From NCBI GenBank assembly GCA_049318625.1, contig JBMOGA010000012.1:1-64000 (forward strand): a stretch of 64,000 bases of DNA, given 5' to 3'. The stretch's first letter is position 1; the number at the start of each line of letters is the position of its first letter. This stretch comes from JBMOGA01 sp049318625 (GTDB taxonomy: Bacteria > Pseudomonadota > Alphaproteobacteria > Rhizobiales > Hyphomicrobiaceae). The position numbers were made by a program, and so were the translations under genes. Positions 1 through 8,083 of this stretch are shown piece after piece. The notes under the pieces are model-generated. The model had not been told where the DNA came from. It saw only the letters and a program-made list of their open reading frames with translations, and searched no databases.

Positions 1-16
1 AGACTTGCCGCCTGAC

Positions 17-256
17 TCAAACCAAACAGCCTCCGAGGAACTCGGGACAGTTCAGGTCAACTTCCCTGATGGCCTTTGCAATCTGTTCATTGAAGTCCGC
101 GACTACCCGGTGCTCGAGCCGGGTTGCTTGGGCCAGACTGTCGGTGTGGAGCGGCTTAAGCAACTTAGCCTTGCCGATGATCGACCTTGCTTTGGCTGGC
201 ACCCGGACCTGCACGCGCCACTGATTTCCGTGCTTCTCAAGATACTTGGTATCCAT
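17..256 (-). pseudogene. Truncated tyrosine recombinase (phage-type integrase) N-terminus
   Basis: From the ATG at 256 the reading frame gives about 79 residues and ends at a TGA at 17-19. The sequence begins MDTKYLEKHGNQWRVQVRVP and continues with a basic stretch around IIGKAKLLKPLHTDSLAQA. This resembles the short N-terminal domain (DUF6538 type) that precedes the SAM-like and catalytic domains of many alphaproteobacterial tyrosine recombinases. Full-length relatives exceed 350 residues, so the core-binding and catalytic parts are missing here. They could continue in another frame beyond the left edge, which is not visible. The DNA is noticeably AT-richer than the rest of the window, as expected for acquired DNA. 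No clear ribosome binding site precedes the ATG. The family call rests on recognition of the N-terminal pattern only. Confidence 0.5.
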
Positions 257-631
257 GGGCGAGCCGCTTATTTGTACCCCACCGCTACCCCAAATAGTTA
301 CCCCAATTGCGCTCTTGAAGTCAATAAACACTGGTGTTATTGTTGTTCGTCACTAGCCATCTGAGGGTCCTGGCGCCCCAGCCAAGTTCACACACAAGCG
401 CTGATCGTTATCCCTGATCGTTCCGGCCGGTCGGGTCGGGCGTGGAGATCGGCTGTCCGCCGTCGCTGCCGGGTCGTGGTGTCGGTGGTTCGGGCACCTG
501 CGTATCGACGCCAGCAAACCGGCGGGTGTCGTGACGGGCGGTCGGCGAGGGGCAGGGGCGTTGCTGCGTCGTGCCCGCGGGGCGGGCAGGCCCCGACGTC
601 CGCGCTGGACATCGGGGCTGAGCGGTCGGGA
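257..631. other. Gene-poor stretch with a short direct repeat
   Basis: These 375 bases between the integrase fragment and the next gene hold no reading frame that looks real. The only structure seen is a 9-base direct repeat, CTGATCGTT, at 401-409 and 414-422, separated by four bases. No tRNA 3' end could be recognised. The left part is AT-richer and the right part returns to the high GC of the window, so a boundary of imported DNA may lie near 360-430. That is inference. Confidence 0.4.
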
Positions 632-961
632 TCAGCGCGACAGTGCCGCGGCGACCAGGTTGCGGATGGAGCGGCGCTCGGCGCGGTGCATGATGGTGCC
701 GGCCCCGTCACGGGCCAGTTCGACGAGGGCGGCGGAGCGGGCCAGCTTTCCGACGGCGACGGCGAGCTGCTGCTTCTTGGCGGCCTTCATCTGGGCCATC
801 CGCATTTTCATCATCTGCTGTTTCTGTTGCTGCGCGAGTTGCGCCTTGGCGGCCGCGCTGGCGGTGGCGGAAGGCGCGGGGGCGGTGGGTGTCTCGGCGC
901 TGGCGGCCAGCGGCGAGAGCAGGGCGAGGGTGCAGAGAAGGGCGGCAGCGAGGTTTCTCAT
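632..961 (-). CDS. Small exported Gln/Lys/Met-rich hypothetical protein
   Basis: A 109-residue protein that starts at the ATG at 961, with AGGAGC about six bases upstream. Residues 1-22 form a signal peptide (MRNLAAALLCTLALL, then SPLAASA), so the product should be periplasmic or secreted. After an Ala/Pro/Thr linker comes a coiled-coil-like segment rich in Gln, Lys and Met (QQQKQQMMKMRMAQMKAAKK, about residues 44-65), then an Ala/Leu/Arg-rich tail. No Cys and no known domain is seen, and the function is unknown. It stands alone on the minus strand. Longer upstream starts are possible but would bury the signal peptide. Confidence 0.55.
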   Translation of the reverse strand: MRNLAAALLCTLALLSPLAASAETPTAPAPSATASAAAKAQLAQQQKQQMMKMRMAQMKAAKKQQLAVAVGKLARSAALVELARDGAGTIMHRAERRSIRNLVAAALSR

Positions 962-1118
962 GGGGGCTCCTGTTTGCTCAGATGCCCCATCTCGCCCGGG
1001 AGTGGCCGGGCGCGCAGTTCCTCTTGGCACAGGGCGTTAGCGGCGCCTTCACCTTGATGCAGACAATCCGGGTGGGGTCCGATACCGGCCGTTGATGCGG
1101 CTGTGGCAGGGTGGCGTC

Positions 1119-1316
1119 ATGAACCTGCGCTGCATCCAGATCGGACTGGCCCTCGCCATCGTGTTGACCGTGCTGAACCGCACGGGCGTAATGGACGCGG
1201 AACTGTTGTGGACACTCATCACTGCGGCTTTGATCTTCGCGGCCGTCGTGGCGGCGATCGGATTGGCCGTCGAAGCGGGCGAGCGCTGGCGTGCGCGGGG
1301 CACGGGTCGTCCGTAG
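1119..1316 (+). CDS. Small two-helix membrane protein
   Basis: A 65-residue protein beginning MNLRCIQIGLALAIVLTVLN. Two hydrophobic helices are visible (about residues 5-20 and 28-52), followed by a short basic tail (GERWRARGTGRP). An in-frame ATG at 1092 would add nine residues, but the hydrophobic pattern fits the start at 1119 better. No family is recognised. Its high GC and position just ahead of another small membrane protein suggest a real gene, but small ORFs in DNA this GC-rich are easily spurious. Confidence 0.45.
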   Translation: MNLRCIQIGLALAIVLTVLNRTGVMDAELLWTLITAALIFAAVVAAIGLAVEAGERWRARGTGRP

Positions 1317-1358
1317 ACGTCTTCCCGTGATGGCTCGAAGACGCTACCTGTCGCGGTC

Positions 1359-1583
1359 ATGGATGCCCTGACCCTCTTCGGCCTGCTGGCCGTCAGCCTC
1401 ATGCTGATCACCTACGCGCTCGAAGCGCGGAGCCATTGGTACGTGCTCGGGTTCGCCGGCGCCTGCGTCCTCGCTTCGGTCTACGGGTTCCTGCAGGGGG
1501 CTTGGCCGTTCGGGGTGGTCGAAGGCATCTGGGCCGCCGTTGCGCTGTGGCGCTGGCGGGCGCGCGCCGCCGCGGGGCGATAA
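1359..1583 (+). CDS. Small CBU_0592-like membrane protein
   Basis: A 74-residue protein with two or three hydrophobic helices and a Trp-rich C-terminal helix (FGVVEGIWAAVALWRWRAR). The pattern, a Leu/Thr/Tyr helix followed by a Gly/Ala helix with YGFLQG and then a WPFGVVEGIWA segment, matches small membrane proteins of the CBU_0592 type, which are common in proteobacteria and have no assigned function. The ATG at 1359 is the only sensible start. No operon partner is evident. The downstream 270 bases are AT-rich and non-coding. Confidence 0.6.
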   Translation: MDALTLFGLLAVSLMLITYALEARSHWYVLGFAGACVLASVYGFLQGAWPFGVVEGIWAAVALWRWRARAAAGR

Positions 1584-1856
1584 AATCTGCAGGCGGAGTG
1601 ACGTCCCGGGCGGCCGATCCGAATGGGAGATTAATGCGTTGTTTTCTATTTTCTCTTGCGTCGGCCTTCGGTCAATAGACATCAAAACGATATAACTGTA
1701 TCTCTATTTTGAAGAAGAGAAAAAATGGGGACGCCTATCCATTCGCTGGATGGTGGGCGCCACCCTCGAACACGACGTTGTCAGGTGCGCGGTTGCGGCC
1801 TGCCCGATCGAAGGAAAAGGCTGAATGCGGGCTCGCTCGAGTCCGTGGGAGACCCG
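1584..1856. other. AT-rich intergenic region with an inverted repeat
   Basis: An unusually AT-rich island (about 1635-1725) in otherwise GC-rich DNA. It contains a 9-base inverted repeat, TTTTCTCTT at 1649-1657 and AAGAGAAAA at 1715-1723. It lies ahead of the degenerate sensor gene at 1857 and probably contains its promoter, but no clear -35/-10 pair could be chosen. The low GC may also mark a recombination scar. Confidence 0.35.
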
Positions 1857-2603
1857 ATGATCGTGACTGCCGGGCTAACATCGGAACAGATCGAAGTCGC
1901 GGGTTTGCTCGGCCTCGCCGTCGCGTGCTCGGCGGCGTTCGCGCTGGCGTTCCTGCTGCTGGCGGAGGCGCGGCGACTGGCGCTCGGCTGGTGGTGCGTG
2001 CTCGCGGCGGGGTTCGTCGCCGGCAGCGCGGGCTGGTTCACCCTGGCGATGCTGCGCCTGATCGATGGGGCGCCGCCGCAGGCTCTCAGCCTCGTGCCGA
2101 TGCTGTGTGGCCTCGTGCTGGCGGTGGCGGGCGGGATCGGTGCGACGAGCGTGCTGGCGCACCGCGTCAGTGAATGGCCGCAGATCGGTGCCGGCCTGTT
2201 GCTCGGCGCGGCTTTGCCGGTCGCCGGGCTGTTCATGCTGGCCTCCGAGGCACGGATCGCGGAAATGGACGCGGTCGCGTTCGTCGTCGCCTCGGTGTGC
2301 ACGCTGGCGGCGGCTGCGGCCGCGGTTCTGATTTCGGAGATGGGTCTCGGCCGGTGGCGGTTGCCGGCGGCCGGGTCGGTGCTGACGCTGGCCGTGTTCG
2401 GTGCGCACTTTGCCGGTGGGGGCGCCGCCGTGCGGCCGACGGCGGGTGTCGGGGGGCGTGCGTCCGAAATCGTCGCGACCGGTCTGCCGGGTGCCTTGGT
2501 GCTCGTGCTGGTGCTGGTGGGGGCGGTCGCGGTGGTGGCATTGGCTTGCATCACGCGAGTTCGGCGCGTGCAGGCGGACGATGCGCTCCGCCGTGCGGCC
2601 TAG
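1857..2603 (+). pseudogene. Degenerate MHYT-like sensor, 5' part of a split hybrid-kinase relic
   Basis: A 248-residue membrane protein with about seven hydrophobic helices. It begins MIVTAGLTSEQIEVAGLLGL and ends in a short basic tail before a TAG at 2601-2603. Helix spacing and three weak motifs (AGWFTLAMLRL; PVAGLFMLASEA; FGAHFAGGGAA) look like the three repeats of an MHYT sensory domain. In that family each repeat carries Met-His near a Gly/Met turn and is thought to bind a metal or gas. Here most of these Met and His residues are lost; the third repeat keeps one His. The open frame continues after the single TAG into HisKA-like and receiver-like sequence at 2604-3341. The MHYT assignment is inference from the pattern. 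Confidence 0.5.
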
Positions 2604-3341
2604 TTGGCGATGGCGCGGCGCGTGCGGGCGCAGCTGGAACCGCTGACGGCGTGTCTCGACCTGATGTCGGCGGAAACGCTGCCGCTGTCGCAGCGGTCCC
2701 GTCTCGACATTGCGCGCGCCTGTGCCGGGGATCTCGGTGAGTTGGTGGCCGGGGCCGGGCCGCAGGCGCGCGAACGCGACGGCGCCGGCCCTTCCGCTGC
2801 CGAGGTGGCCGTCTCTGGTCCCAGTGTGCTGGTGGTGGACGAGGCGCTCCATCGGGCGGTGACCGGGGAGATGTTGCGGCGCTTGGGGGCTTCGGTTGTG
2901 GTCGCCGCGAGTGCGCCGGAGGCGCTGGCGTGCCTGCGCGCGGCCGCCGTCGACGTGGTGCTGGTCAATGCGGACATGCCGGGTGTCGATGCGTTCGGAC
3001 TGACCGAGGCGATCCGCGCCAACGCGGTCACGGCCGACGTGGTGGTGGTCGGCTTGAGCGCGAACCCCGCCGAGGATCGCGCGGAGGCGGCCGATTGCGG
3101 CATGGACGATATCGTCGCGAGCCCCCTCACCCGCGACCGCCTGGTGGCGCTGATCGAGCGGTGGGCGCCGTGCGAGAGCGTCGCGGCGGCACCGGGGCCC
3201 GGCGTGGCCGAGGCCTCGGGCATGGCGGGGAGCGCGCAACTGCTCGACCTGGCGAAGGCCAAGGTGGCGCGGCGCATGTTCGGCGGAGCGGATCGGTCGG
3301 CGGCCATCGATGAGATGGCCGTCGGCTCGCGAGCGCGCTAG
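2604..3341 (+). pseudogene. Degenerate HisKA-like plus receiver domain, 3' part of the split hybrid kinase
   Basis: This part is in the same frame as the MHYT-like gene and is separated from it by one TAG; the next codons are TTG GCG ATG. Residues 5-50 resemble a HisKA dimerisation hairpin, but the position expected for the phospho-accepting His is Arg (R8). No ATPase domain follows. Residues 74-186 form a receiver fold starting SVLVVDEALHRAVTGEMLRR. The acidic pair is DE, the phospho-accepting Asp is replaced by Asn (N122 in VLVNADMP), and the conserved Lys before Pro is Ser (S173). The domain therefore probably cannot be phosphorylated. The sequence is collinear with an MHYT hybrid histidine kinase that has lost its kinase core. 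It could be a decayed gene, or a separately re-initiated pseudo-receiver protein. Confidence 0.55.
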
Positions 3342-3397
3342 CTTGGTCGCATCTCGTCGCGCCCGTGTGGGGCGCGCGCAGATGACGAGGCCCGACC

Positions 3398-4693
3398 ATG
3401 CGCCTGCCGGCCAATCATCCCCAGCGCTTCGAGCTCAACAACGAGGTGCATGCGCGCCCGCCCGAGCCGTTGACGGCGCCGGTGCGCGTGACCTACCTCG
3501 CCCTGGTCGGCGCCCGCGCCGGCGACGATCTCGAGCCGATCCGCAATCTGGCGCGCCAGTACGGGGCGCCGGTGCCCGAACCAGGCGTCAGCCACTACAG
3601 CGCACATTTCGGCCCGTTCCGTCTGCGCTTCGAGCGTCATACCGAGTTCGCCCGCTACATGGTGGTGGTGCCGGGGCCGGCCGTGACCTTCGCGGAGCCG
3701 GCGATCTCGGTGCTGCCCCAGGACTGGGTCGCGTCGCTGCCGGGGCAGACGATGGTCGCGGCTCACGTCGCGATCGTCGCGGCCGGTTCCGACGAAGCGG
3801 ATTTCGAGGCGCTGTCGGCGCAGCACTTCGGTGCCAACGTGATGATCGGCTCGGCGATCGCCGACGGTGGCGGTGCGGCGCTCACGGATTTTCGCATCCA
3901 CAGCGATGGCTACAGCCGGTTCTGGGTCGAGAGCCGGTCGATGTCGCCGCGCCAGACCGGCCGCATCGTGCAGCGGCTGCTCGAGATCGAGACCTACCGC
4001 ATGATGGCGTTGCTGGCGTTGCCGGTGGCGCGCTCTCTCGCGCCGTTCCTGCGTGCCAGCGAACAGGAACTCGCCGAGATCACCAGCGTGATGGGGGGGG
4101 CCGGGGCGGCCGACGAGGCGGTTCTGCTCGACCGCTTGACGCGGTTGGAGGCGGCGATCGAAGGGCGGCACGCGGAGACACATTTCCGGTTCGCGGCGGC
4201 CCGCGCTTACGACGAACTGGTGCACCGGCGGATCGATGAACTGCGGGAGCGGCGCATCGCCGGGCTGCAGACGCTGCGCGAATTCACGGACCGCCGGCTG
4301 GCGCCGGCCATGGCGACCTGCCAATCGGTGGCGGCGCGTCAGGAGACGCTGTCGGAGCGGGTGGCGCGGGCGACCCAGTTGCTGTCGACCCGTGTCGACA
4401 TCACGCGCTCGCAGCAGAACCAGGCGCTGCTGGCGTCGATGAACCGGCGGGCGAAAATGCAGCTGCGCCTGCAGGAGACGGTGGAGGGGCTCTCGGTCGT
4501 CGCCGTGTCCTATTACATCCTGGGGCTGGTCGGTTTTCTCGCCAAGGGCGCCAAGGCGTCCGGCCTCGGGATCGATCCGGACATCGCGGTCGCCGTGGCG
4601 CTGCCGCTTATCGTGGTGGCGACGGCGCTGGGGCTCGGGCGCGTGCGGCGGATGCTGTTCAAGCCGAAAGAGGGTAGCGGATCGCAGGTGTGA
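3398..4693 (+). CDS. DUF3422 family membrane-anchored protein
   Basis: A 431-residue protein that begins MRLPANHPQRFELNNEVHAR, the characteristic opening of the DUF3422 family. The N-terminal half is soluble. The C-terminal quarter has two hydrophobic helices (about residues 365-385 and 395-417) and ends with a basic cytoplasmic tail, so it is an inner-membrane protein with a large cytoplasmic domain. The family is widespread in alpha- and betaproteobacteria and has no established function. The ATG at 3398 is preceded by GAGG at good spacing. It is transcribed alone, converging on the TPP-enzyme operon with only ten bases between stop codons. Confidence 0.85.
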   Translation: MRLPANHPQRFELNNEVHARPPEPLTAPVRVTYLALVGARAGDDLEPIRNLARQYGAPVPEPGVSHYSAHFGPFRLRFERHTEFARYMVVVPGPAVTFAEPAISVLPQDWVASLPGQTMVAAHVAIVAAGSDEADFEALSAQHFGANVMIGSAIADGGGAALTDFRIHSDGYSRFWVESRSMSPRQTGRIVQRLLEIETYRMMALLALPVARSLAPFLRASEQELAEITSVMGGAGAADEAVLLDRLTRLEAAIEGRHAETHFRFAAARAYDELVHRRIDELRERRIAGLQTLREFTDRRLAPAMATCQSVAARQETLSERVARATQLLSTRVDITRSQQNQALLASMNRRAKMQLRLQETVEGLSVVAVSYYILGLVGFLAKGAKASGLGIDPDIAVAVALPLIVVATALGLGRVRRMLFKPKEGSGSQV

Positions 4694-4703
4694 CGGGGGC
4701 GGG

Positions 4704-6329
4704 CTACTTGACGACCGGGGCGGGGAAGCTCTCGATCATCACGTTGAGGCAGGTCGGCACTTCGGCGTGCAGCGCCGCCTCGAGGGCCCGGATCAGGCCA
4801 GCGCGATCGGTGACGAGTTCGCCGCGTCCACCGAGAGCCGTTGCGACCGCATCGTAGCGGGTCGGCCGCAGGTCACAGCCGATCGCGCGCGCTTCGCCGT
4901 ACATGCGCAGCTGGATCTGATGTTCGGCGTTCCAGCGCGCGTCGTTGCCCACGATCGCGACGAACGGGGCGTTGGCGCGCACGGCGGTATCGATCTCGGC
5001 CATGTGGAATCCGAACGTGCCGTCGCCGAGCACCGCCACGACGGGGGCGCCCGGCGCGGCGAGGCGGGCGGCGATGGCGAACGGCAGCGCCGCGCCGATC
5101 GAGCCCGCGACCCCGTTGATGACGCGTCGGGACGGCGCGATCAGCGCTTGCGCCCACTGTCCGATCTCGCCGCCGTCGGCCACCAGGATGGCGTCGGGAT
5201 GTCGGCTCATCACTTCGGCGATCGCGAGGCACATCTCGGCGGGATGCAGCATGTCGGGGGTCGCAGCTTTCGCTTCGCGCCATGCTGCGGGCCGATGTGA
5301 AATCCGCTCCTCGGCGCCGCCGCGCCGCCGCGAAGGCCGGTCCGGACCCAGCGCCGCCAGCCGCTCGGCCGCCGGCACCGCGTCGGCCGGCACCGCGAGT
5401 TCAAGGCGGTCGGCAAAGGTGACGACGGCGCGGTCGAGCAATGCGGGGTCTGGCTCGACGACCACGATGCGGCAGGTCTTGGCGATCGCCGGGGGGCGGC
5501 CGAACCGAAGTGTGAAATCCAGCGGCTTGCCGAGCAGAACGAGCAGATCGGCCTCGGCCACCACACCGGCAAAAGCGCCGAGGCTCGGGTCGTTGAGGCC
5601 GCGGGGGCTCGCCATCACGGCGGTCGCGACGTCGTGGGCCGCGGCGATGCGGGCGAGCAGATCGCGGTGGCCGCGGGTGTCGAATTGCGGGCCGGCGAGA
5701 ACGAGGGGGCGTTCGGCCGCCGCCAGCAGTTCGGCCAGCCGGGTGATGTCGGCATCGGCGGGCAGGTTCACTGTCGGCTGGAACGCCGCGCCTTTGGGGA
5801 TCAGGCCGGGGCGGTCGGCGAGGACGGCATCCAGCAGGTCTGACGGCAGGCTCACGTGGACGGGGCCCGGCCGTCCGCTGCGGGCGGTGCGGATGGCGCG
5901 GGCGATGTCGTGGCCGAGGTTGGCGGCATCGGTCGACGTCCAGGCCGCCTTGACGACCGGGCGGGCGAGGTCGGCCTGGCTCATCTCCTGGAAGGCGCCG
6001 AGGCCCAACTCGTCGGTCGGGGCGTGTCCCGACAGCAGCACCAGCGGGGCTTCGGCCGCCAGCGCCGTGAACAACGCGCCGACGGCATTGGCATGGCCGG
6101 GGCCGCCGGTGACGAGCGCGATGCCGACCTCTCCGGTGAGGCGTGCCCAGGCATCGGCCATGTGGACGGTGGCGCCTTCGTGGCGCACGTGCACGAGTTC
6201 GATCGGTGTGCCGATCGTCGCGTCGAAGATCGGCATGATGTGGTTGCCGGAGAGGGTGAAGACGTAGCGCACACCGGCGGCAGCGAGCGTGCGGACCACC
6301 AGATCTGCGCCGCGGAGGTTGTGCGTCAT
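4704..6329 (-). CDS. Thiamine-diphosphate-dependent enzyme, acetolactate-synthase-like
   Basis: A 541-residue enzyme with the three-domain layout of the acetolactate synthase, benzoylformate decarboxylase and oxalyl-CoA decarboxylase family. The N-terminal PYR domain has the catalytic Glu (E51 in HVRHEGATVHMADAWAR). The central domain follows, and the C-terminal PP domain has the diphosphate/Mg motif GDGTFGFHMAEIDTA ending in GND. The usual final residues are NN, so this Mg ligand region is slightly divergent. The ATG at 6329 follows a GAGGAG sequence. It is the last gene of the meaB-pcp-TPP run and starts about 30 bases after pcp. Substrate cannot be told from sequence. No regulatory subunit gene (ilvH type) is adjacent, which argues against a housekeeping IlvB. 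Confidence 0.8.
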   Translation of the reverse strand: MTHNLRGADLVVRTLAAAGVRYVFTLSGNHIMPIFDATIGTPIELVHVRHEGATVHMADAWARLTGEVGIALVTGGPGHANAVGALFTALAAEAPLVLLSGHAPTDELGLGAFQEMSQADLARPVVKAAWTSTDAANLGHDIARAIRTARSGRPGPVHVSLPSDLLDAVLADRPGLIPKGAAFQPTVNLPADADITRLAELLAAAERPLVLAGPQFDTRGHRDLLARIAAAHDVATAVMASPRGLNDPSLGAFAGVVAEADLLVLLGKPLDFTLRFGRPPAIAKTCRIVVVEPDPALLDRAVVTFADRLELAVPADAVPAAERLAALGPDRPSRRRGGAEERISHRPAAWREAKAATPDMLHPAEMCLAIAEVMSRHPDAILVADGGEIGQWAQALIAPSRRVINGVAGSIGAALPFAIAARLAAPGAPVVAVLGDGTFGFHMAEIDTAVRANAPFVAIVGNDARWNAEHQIQLRMYGEARAIGCDLRPTRYDAVATALGGRGELVTDRAGLIRALEAALHAEVPTCLNVMIESFPAPVVK

Positions 6330-6361
6330 GAAGGCGGTCTCCTCAGTGATAGGATAGGTGG

Positions 6362-7030
6362 TCAACGAACGGCGGTTGGCTCGACCCCGAGTGTCGCGCC
6401 GATGATCAACAGGCCGCCGCGCAGTGCCTCGGCCCAAGTGAGCCGTGATCGCTGCGGTGGACGTTTGGGCTGCTGGCGGAGATTGGCGAGCCCCGCCGGC
6501 AGGTGGATGAACCCGGTGCGGAGGCCGGCGTCGTGGCGGCGGCCGAAGGCGGAGGCGTGGTACAATAGGGCATTGCAGAGATAGCCGCCGGCATCGCGCG
6601 ACAGCGCCGCCGGAATGCCGTGGGCGCGCAGCCGTTGCAGGATGCGGTCGACGGGCAGCCGGCTCGGCAGCGTGTCCGGACCGTCCGGGTCGAGGCAGCC
6701 GGCCAGCGGCACGAGGCCGGCCGCGTCGGCGATGGCCGAAAGACGGTTGCGGCCGCACAGCTCGATCTCGAACCCGCTGGCCCGCCCCGAGACGCCGAAA
6801 TGGATGGCGGCGGCCGGCTCGTGGGCCCGATAGAGGTCATGGAGATGGCGCGGCGCGCGCTGCCATTCGGTGGGAACCGGTGACCATGCGAAGGCGTGGG
6901 AGGGGAACGCGCGCGGGGCGGCGTCGCACAGCTCGGCGGCGAGCCGGGTCGAGGCGTTCTCCGGCATGCCGGGGAACGGCCCGAAGCCGGTCAACAGGAC
7001 GAGGCGGCGGCCCGCGGTTCTCAAGGTCAT
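6362..7030 (-). CDS. pcp: Pyroglutamyl-peptidase I (peptidase family C15)
   Basis: A 222-residue cysteine peptidase that removes N-terminal pyroglutamate from peptides in the cytoplasm. The family motifs are present in order: LLTGFGPFPGMPENAS near the N-terminus, the Glu region FEIELCGRN, the nucleophile Cys in GGYLCNALLYHAS, and the His in GFIHLPA. The length is normal for the family. Its ATG (7028-7030) overlaps the stop of meaB in an ATGA arrangement, so it is likely translationally coupled to meaB. A peptide-trimming enzyme in an operon with a mutase chaperone is an odd pairing with no obvious pathway link. Confidence 0.88.
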   Translation of the reverse strand: MTLRTAGRRLVLLTGFGPFPGMPENASTRLAAELCDAAPRAFPSHAFAWSPVPTEWQRAPRHLHDLYRAHEPAAAIHFGVSGRASGFEIELCGRNRLSAIADAAGLVPLAGCLDPDGPDTLPSRLPVDRILQRLRAHGIPAALSRDAGGYLCNALLYHASAFGRRHDAGLRTGFIHLPAGLANLRQQPKRPPQRSRLTWAEALRGGLLIIGATLGVEPTAVR

Positions 7031-8022
7031 AGCAGCGCGAGAATGCGTGTGACGGCCAGCGTCGGCAAGAGCGTGCCGGCGCGCACGTCAGCTTCGACGC
7101 CCGGCATCGCGCGCGCGACGGCCGGGTTGGCGGCGGCGCGGGCAATCAGCCGATCGCGCAGCAATTCGTGCATCCACGAAACCGCCTGCTGGCGGCGGCG
7201 TTCGGCATACTCGCCGGTCGCCTCGCGGCGCGCCTTGTGCTCGCGGATCTTGCCCCACAGCTGCTCGAGGCCGGTGTTGTCGCGCCCCGATACCGTCACG
7301 ACGGTCGGTTGCCACGTCTCGCTGGCGGGTGTGAGGATCGACAGGGCCGCCTGATACTCGGCGGCCGACCGGGTCGCGCGGGGGATGTTGTCGCCGTCCG
7401 CCTTGTTGATGGCGATCATGTCGGCGAGTTCGATGATCCCCTTCTTGATGCCCTGGAGGTCGTCGCCGCCGCCGGCGAGCAGGAGCACGAGGAAGAAATC
7501 GACCATGTCGGCGACGGCGGTCTCGGACTGGCCGACGCCGACCGTCTCGACGATCACCACGTCGAACCCGGCGGCCTCCACCAGCACCATCGTCTCGCGC
7601 GTTTTGGCCGTCACGCCGCCGAGCGTGCCCGAAGTCGGTGAGGGACGAATGAAGGCCTGGGGGTGGACCGCGAGCCGGTTCATGCGGGTCTTGTCGCCGA
7701 GGATCGAGCCGCCGGTGCGCCGCGAGGTCGGGTCGACGGCCAGCACGGCGACGCGGTGGCCGGCTTCGACGAGATTGATGCCGAGTTGATCGATGGTCGT
7801 CGATTTGCCGACGCCGGGCACGCCGGTGATGCCGACGCGATGGGCGCCGCCCGAAAACGGCAGCACCGCCTGGAGCAGTTCGTCGGCGCGGGTGCGGTGC
7901 TCGGGCTTGGTGCTCTCGATCAGCGTGATGGCGCGCGCGAGCACGGCGCGGTCGCCGGAGCGGACTCCGTCGACCATCTCGGCCAGGCTCAGGGGCGTGC
8001 GTGTGGTGTCTCGATCTGACAT
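7027..8022 (-). CDS. meaB: Methylmalonyl-CoA mutase-associated GTPase MeaB
   Basis: A 331-residue G3E-family P-loop GTPase, the bacterial MeaB/MMAA protein that protects methylmalonyl-CoA mutase from inactivation and helps load adenosylcobalamin. Walker A is GVPGVGKS at residues 67-74. Further motifs are LAVDPTSRRTGGSILGDKTR, the switch region ETVGVGQSET, and the base motif NKAD. The chosen ATG (8022) matches the usual family N-terminus. A start at 8115 would add 31 unrelated residues. The gene heads the meaB-pcp-TPP enzyme run and lies about 3.7 kb from mutB on the same strand, so the mutase system is complete in the window. Confidence 0.93.
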   Translation of the reverse strand: MSDRDTTRTPLSLAEMVDGVRSGDRAVLARAITLIESTKPEHRTRADELLQAVLPFSGGAHRVGITGVPGVGKSTTIDQLGINLVEAGHRVAVLAVDPTSRRTGGSILGDKTRMNRLAVHPQAFIRPSPTSGTLGGVTAKTRETMVLVEAAGFDVVIVETVGVGQSETAVADMVDFFLVLLLAGGGDDLQGIKKGIIELADMIAINKADGDNIPRATRSAAEYQAALSILTPASETWQPTVVTVSGRDNTGLEQLWGKIREHKARREATGEYAERRRQQAVSWMHELLRDRLIARAAANPAVARAMPGVEADVRAGTLLPTLAVTRILALL

Positions 8023-8083
8023 CAGGCGGGGATATGGCCGCAAACCCAGGGCCGCCGCAAGGCCGCCGGCCGATGGTCCACGC

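Noticed and set aside
340..420. A possible tRNA 3' end or attachment site next to the integrase fragment
   Set aside because: The bases around GGTCCTGGCGCCCCAGCCA do not form the T-arm or acceptor stem of a tRNA, and no tRNA gene was found on either strand.
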